Assembly (NCBI GenBank): GCA_030836605.1
Contig: JAUPMC010000020.1
Location: 1-7,211 of the forward strand
DNA length: 7,211 nucleotides
Source: Thermoplasmatota archaeon
Lineage (GTDB): Archaea; Thermoplasmatota; Thermoplasmata; UBA10834
Direction: 5' to 3'
Under the pieces are notes generated by a model that saw nothing but the letters and a program-made list of their open reading frames with translations, had not been told where the DNA came from and searched no databases. A program made the position numbers and the translations under genes. Position 1 is the first letter of the stretch. Every line of letters begins with the position of its first letter. Positions 6,249-7,211 of this stretch are shown here, in pieces.

Positions 6249-7211
6249 ATGACTTTGGACGCGTCGGAGATATCCGGCTTCGAACGGCACTTGGACGAGA
6301 GCGAGGTCCTTAGCCTGGCTAGGGACATGATACGCATACCGAGCGTGTTCAGCACGGAGGCCCGCATCGGGGAGTTCATAGCGTCGAGGCTGGAGTCCTG
6401 GGGCTTCTCGCCGAAGTTCGTCGAGGTCCCCGGGTACGGGCCGGACGTCGTCGTCGACTACGGGAACCCAGACCTGCCCAAGATCGTCCTCGCGGGTCAC
6501 ATGGACACGGTCGAGGTGATGTCGGGCTGGGAGCACGACCCGTTCCGCGCGTCCGTGGAGGACGGCATGCTGTACGGCCTCGGCTCTCTAGACATGAAGT
6601 GCGGGTTGGCCGGGCTCATGGTCGCCCTGAAGGCCATCAGAAACATGGGACTAGAGGACAAGGTGCATTTGTCGTTCCAGGCGGTGTCGGGCGAGGAGAA
6701 GGACGGGGAGGGCACCAGGACGCTGATACGCGCGGGCGAGTTCGAGAACACCCGCGCGGTGATCGTGGGCGAGGGGTTCGGCGGGCTCAATGTCGTGACC
6801 GCAGGAAGGAGAGGCGGCTCGTACTACGAGATAGATGTCCGTGGGAGGTCCGCCCACGGGGCGACCCCGCACAAAGGCATCAACGCGGTCGTCGAGGCCT
6901 CGAAGGTCGTGCTCGCCCTGAGCGGGATGGAGATGTCCCGGGCGGAAGGCGTGCTGGCGGACAGCCTCGCGCCGCTGACGGAGTCCCAGACGGTGCTGCT
7001 CATGCACGGCGGAACGGGCAGCCTCACGGTGCCTGAGAAGTGCAGCATGAAGGTCGTGAGATGCACGGTTCCCGGAGGCAGGATAGACATCTCAGATGAT
7101 TTCCGCTCCGTCATAGCGGGGCTAGGGCTGCAGGGTAGCGCTGATGTCACATTCAAGTCGGACCCGAAGAACCTGTACCTCCCGCACATGACATCTCCCG
7201 ACAGCCCTATC
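6249..7211 (+). CDS. M20-family metallopeptidase/deacylase (ArgE/DapE/CPG2-like), 3'-partial
   Basis: This is a two-zinc amidohydrolase of the M20 family, which includes succinyl-diaminopimelate desuccinylase, acetylornithine deacetylase and carboxypeptidase G2. The frame is open for 321 codons to the window edge; the family is about 370-420 residues, so perhaps 60-90 are missing. Metal ligands seen are H84 and the activating D86 in LAGHMDTV, the bridging D115 in GLGSLDMKCG, E150 with the general base E149 in SGEEKDGEG, and E175 in VGEGFGG. The last zinc histidine lies in the missing part. The lid/dimerisation domain starts near 186 (GRRGGSYYEIDVRGRSAHGA), with the conserved H203. Start ATG 6249 has AGGTG six bases upstream. 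It is divergent from the serine hydrolase gene, which hints at related peptide or amide breakdown. Lysine- or arginine-synthesis genes are not visible nearby, so a biosynthetic role is neither supported nor excluded. Confidence 0.9.
   Translation, partial: MTLDASEISGFERHLDESEVLSLARDMIRIPSVFSTEARIGEFIASRLESWGFSPKFVEVPGYGPDVVVDYGNPDLPKIVLAGHMDTVEVMSGWEHDPFRASVEDGMLYGLGSLDMKCGLAGLMVALKAIRNMGLEDKVHLSFQAVSGEEKDGEGTRTLIRAGEFENTRAVIVGEGFGGLNVVTAGRRGGSYYEIDVRGRSAHGATPHKGINAVVEASKVVLALSGMEMSRAEGVLADSLAPLTESQTVLLMHGGTGSLTVPEKCSMKVVRCTVPGGRIDISDDFRSVIAGLGLQGSADVTFKSDPKNLYLPHMTSPDSPI

Noticed and set aside
5294..6379. Long minus-strand frame of 361 codons across the serine hydrolase and the M20 start
   Set aside because: It is out of frame with a gene that has a full set of catalytic motifs, crosses the promoter region, and its product is arginine-rich without recognisable motifs: a high-GC shadow.

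Overview
The window comes from a high-GC archaeal genome. The strongest sign is an adjacent pair of genes for the two prenyl transfers of archaeal ether-lipid synthesis: a UbiA-family digeranylgeranylglyceryl phosphate synthase, then geranylgeranylglyceryl phosphate synthase. An archaeal TrmG10-type tRNA methyltransferase, TATA-like boxes 24-30 bases ahead of several starts, frequent AGG arginine codons and a membrane protease with an N-glycosylation-sequon-rich outer domain agree with this. The overall look suggests a Euryarchaeota/Thermoplasmatota-like lineage, but that placement is inference.

Layout. (1) 1-732, plus strand: C-terminal part of the tRNA (guanine-10,N2) methyltransferase, cut by the window edge. 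(2) 729-2536, minus strand: a site-2-protease-like (M50) intramembrane metalloprotease, interrupted by one apparent single-base frameshift near 1590 and carrying two tandem extracytoplasmic beta-sandwich-like modules at its C-terminus. It converges on gene 1 and the two stop codons share the palindrome CTAG. (3) 2537-2640: divergent promoter region. (4) 2641-3489 and 3486-4223, plus strand: the ether-lipid pair. Its second gene appears to start at a CTG codon embedded in the stop of the first (CTGA), with a good Shine-Dalgarno sequence. (5) 4291-4440, plus strand: a 49-residue zinc-ribbon protein. (6) 4504-6138, minus strand: a beta-lactamase-fold serine hydrolase with two C-terminal lipocalin-like repeats. 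(7) 6139-6248: a second divergent promoter region. (8) 6249-7211, plus strand: an M20-family metallopeptidase running off the right edge.

How the genes work together. The lipid pair forms one pathway unit: GGGP synthase makes the first ether bond on sn-glycerol-1-phosphate and the membrane UbiA enzyme makes the second. The serine hydrolase and the M20 enzyme are divergently transcribed, and both belong to families that often act on peptides or small amides, so a shared catabolic role is possible but unproven. The rest looks like ordinary chromosomal housekeeping sequence. I saw no mobile element, CRISPR array, tRNA or rRNA, and no convincing new multi-gene system. The points most worth checking are the protease architecture with its frameshift, and the CTG start.
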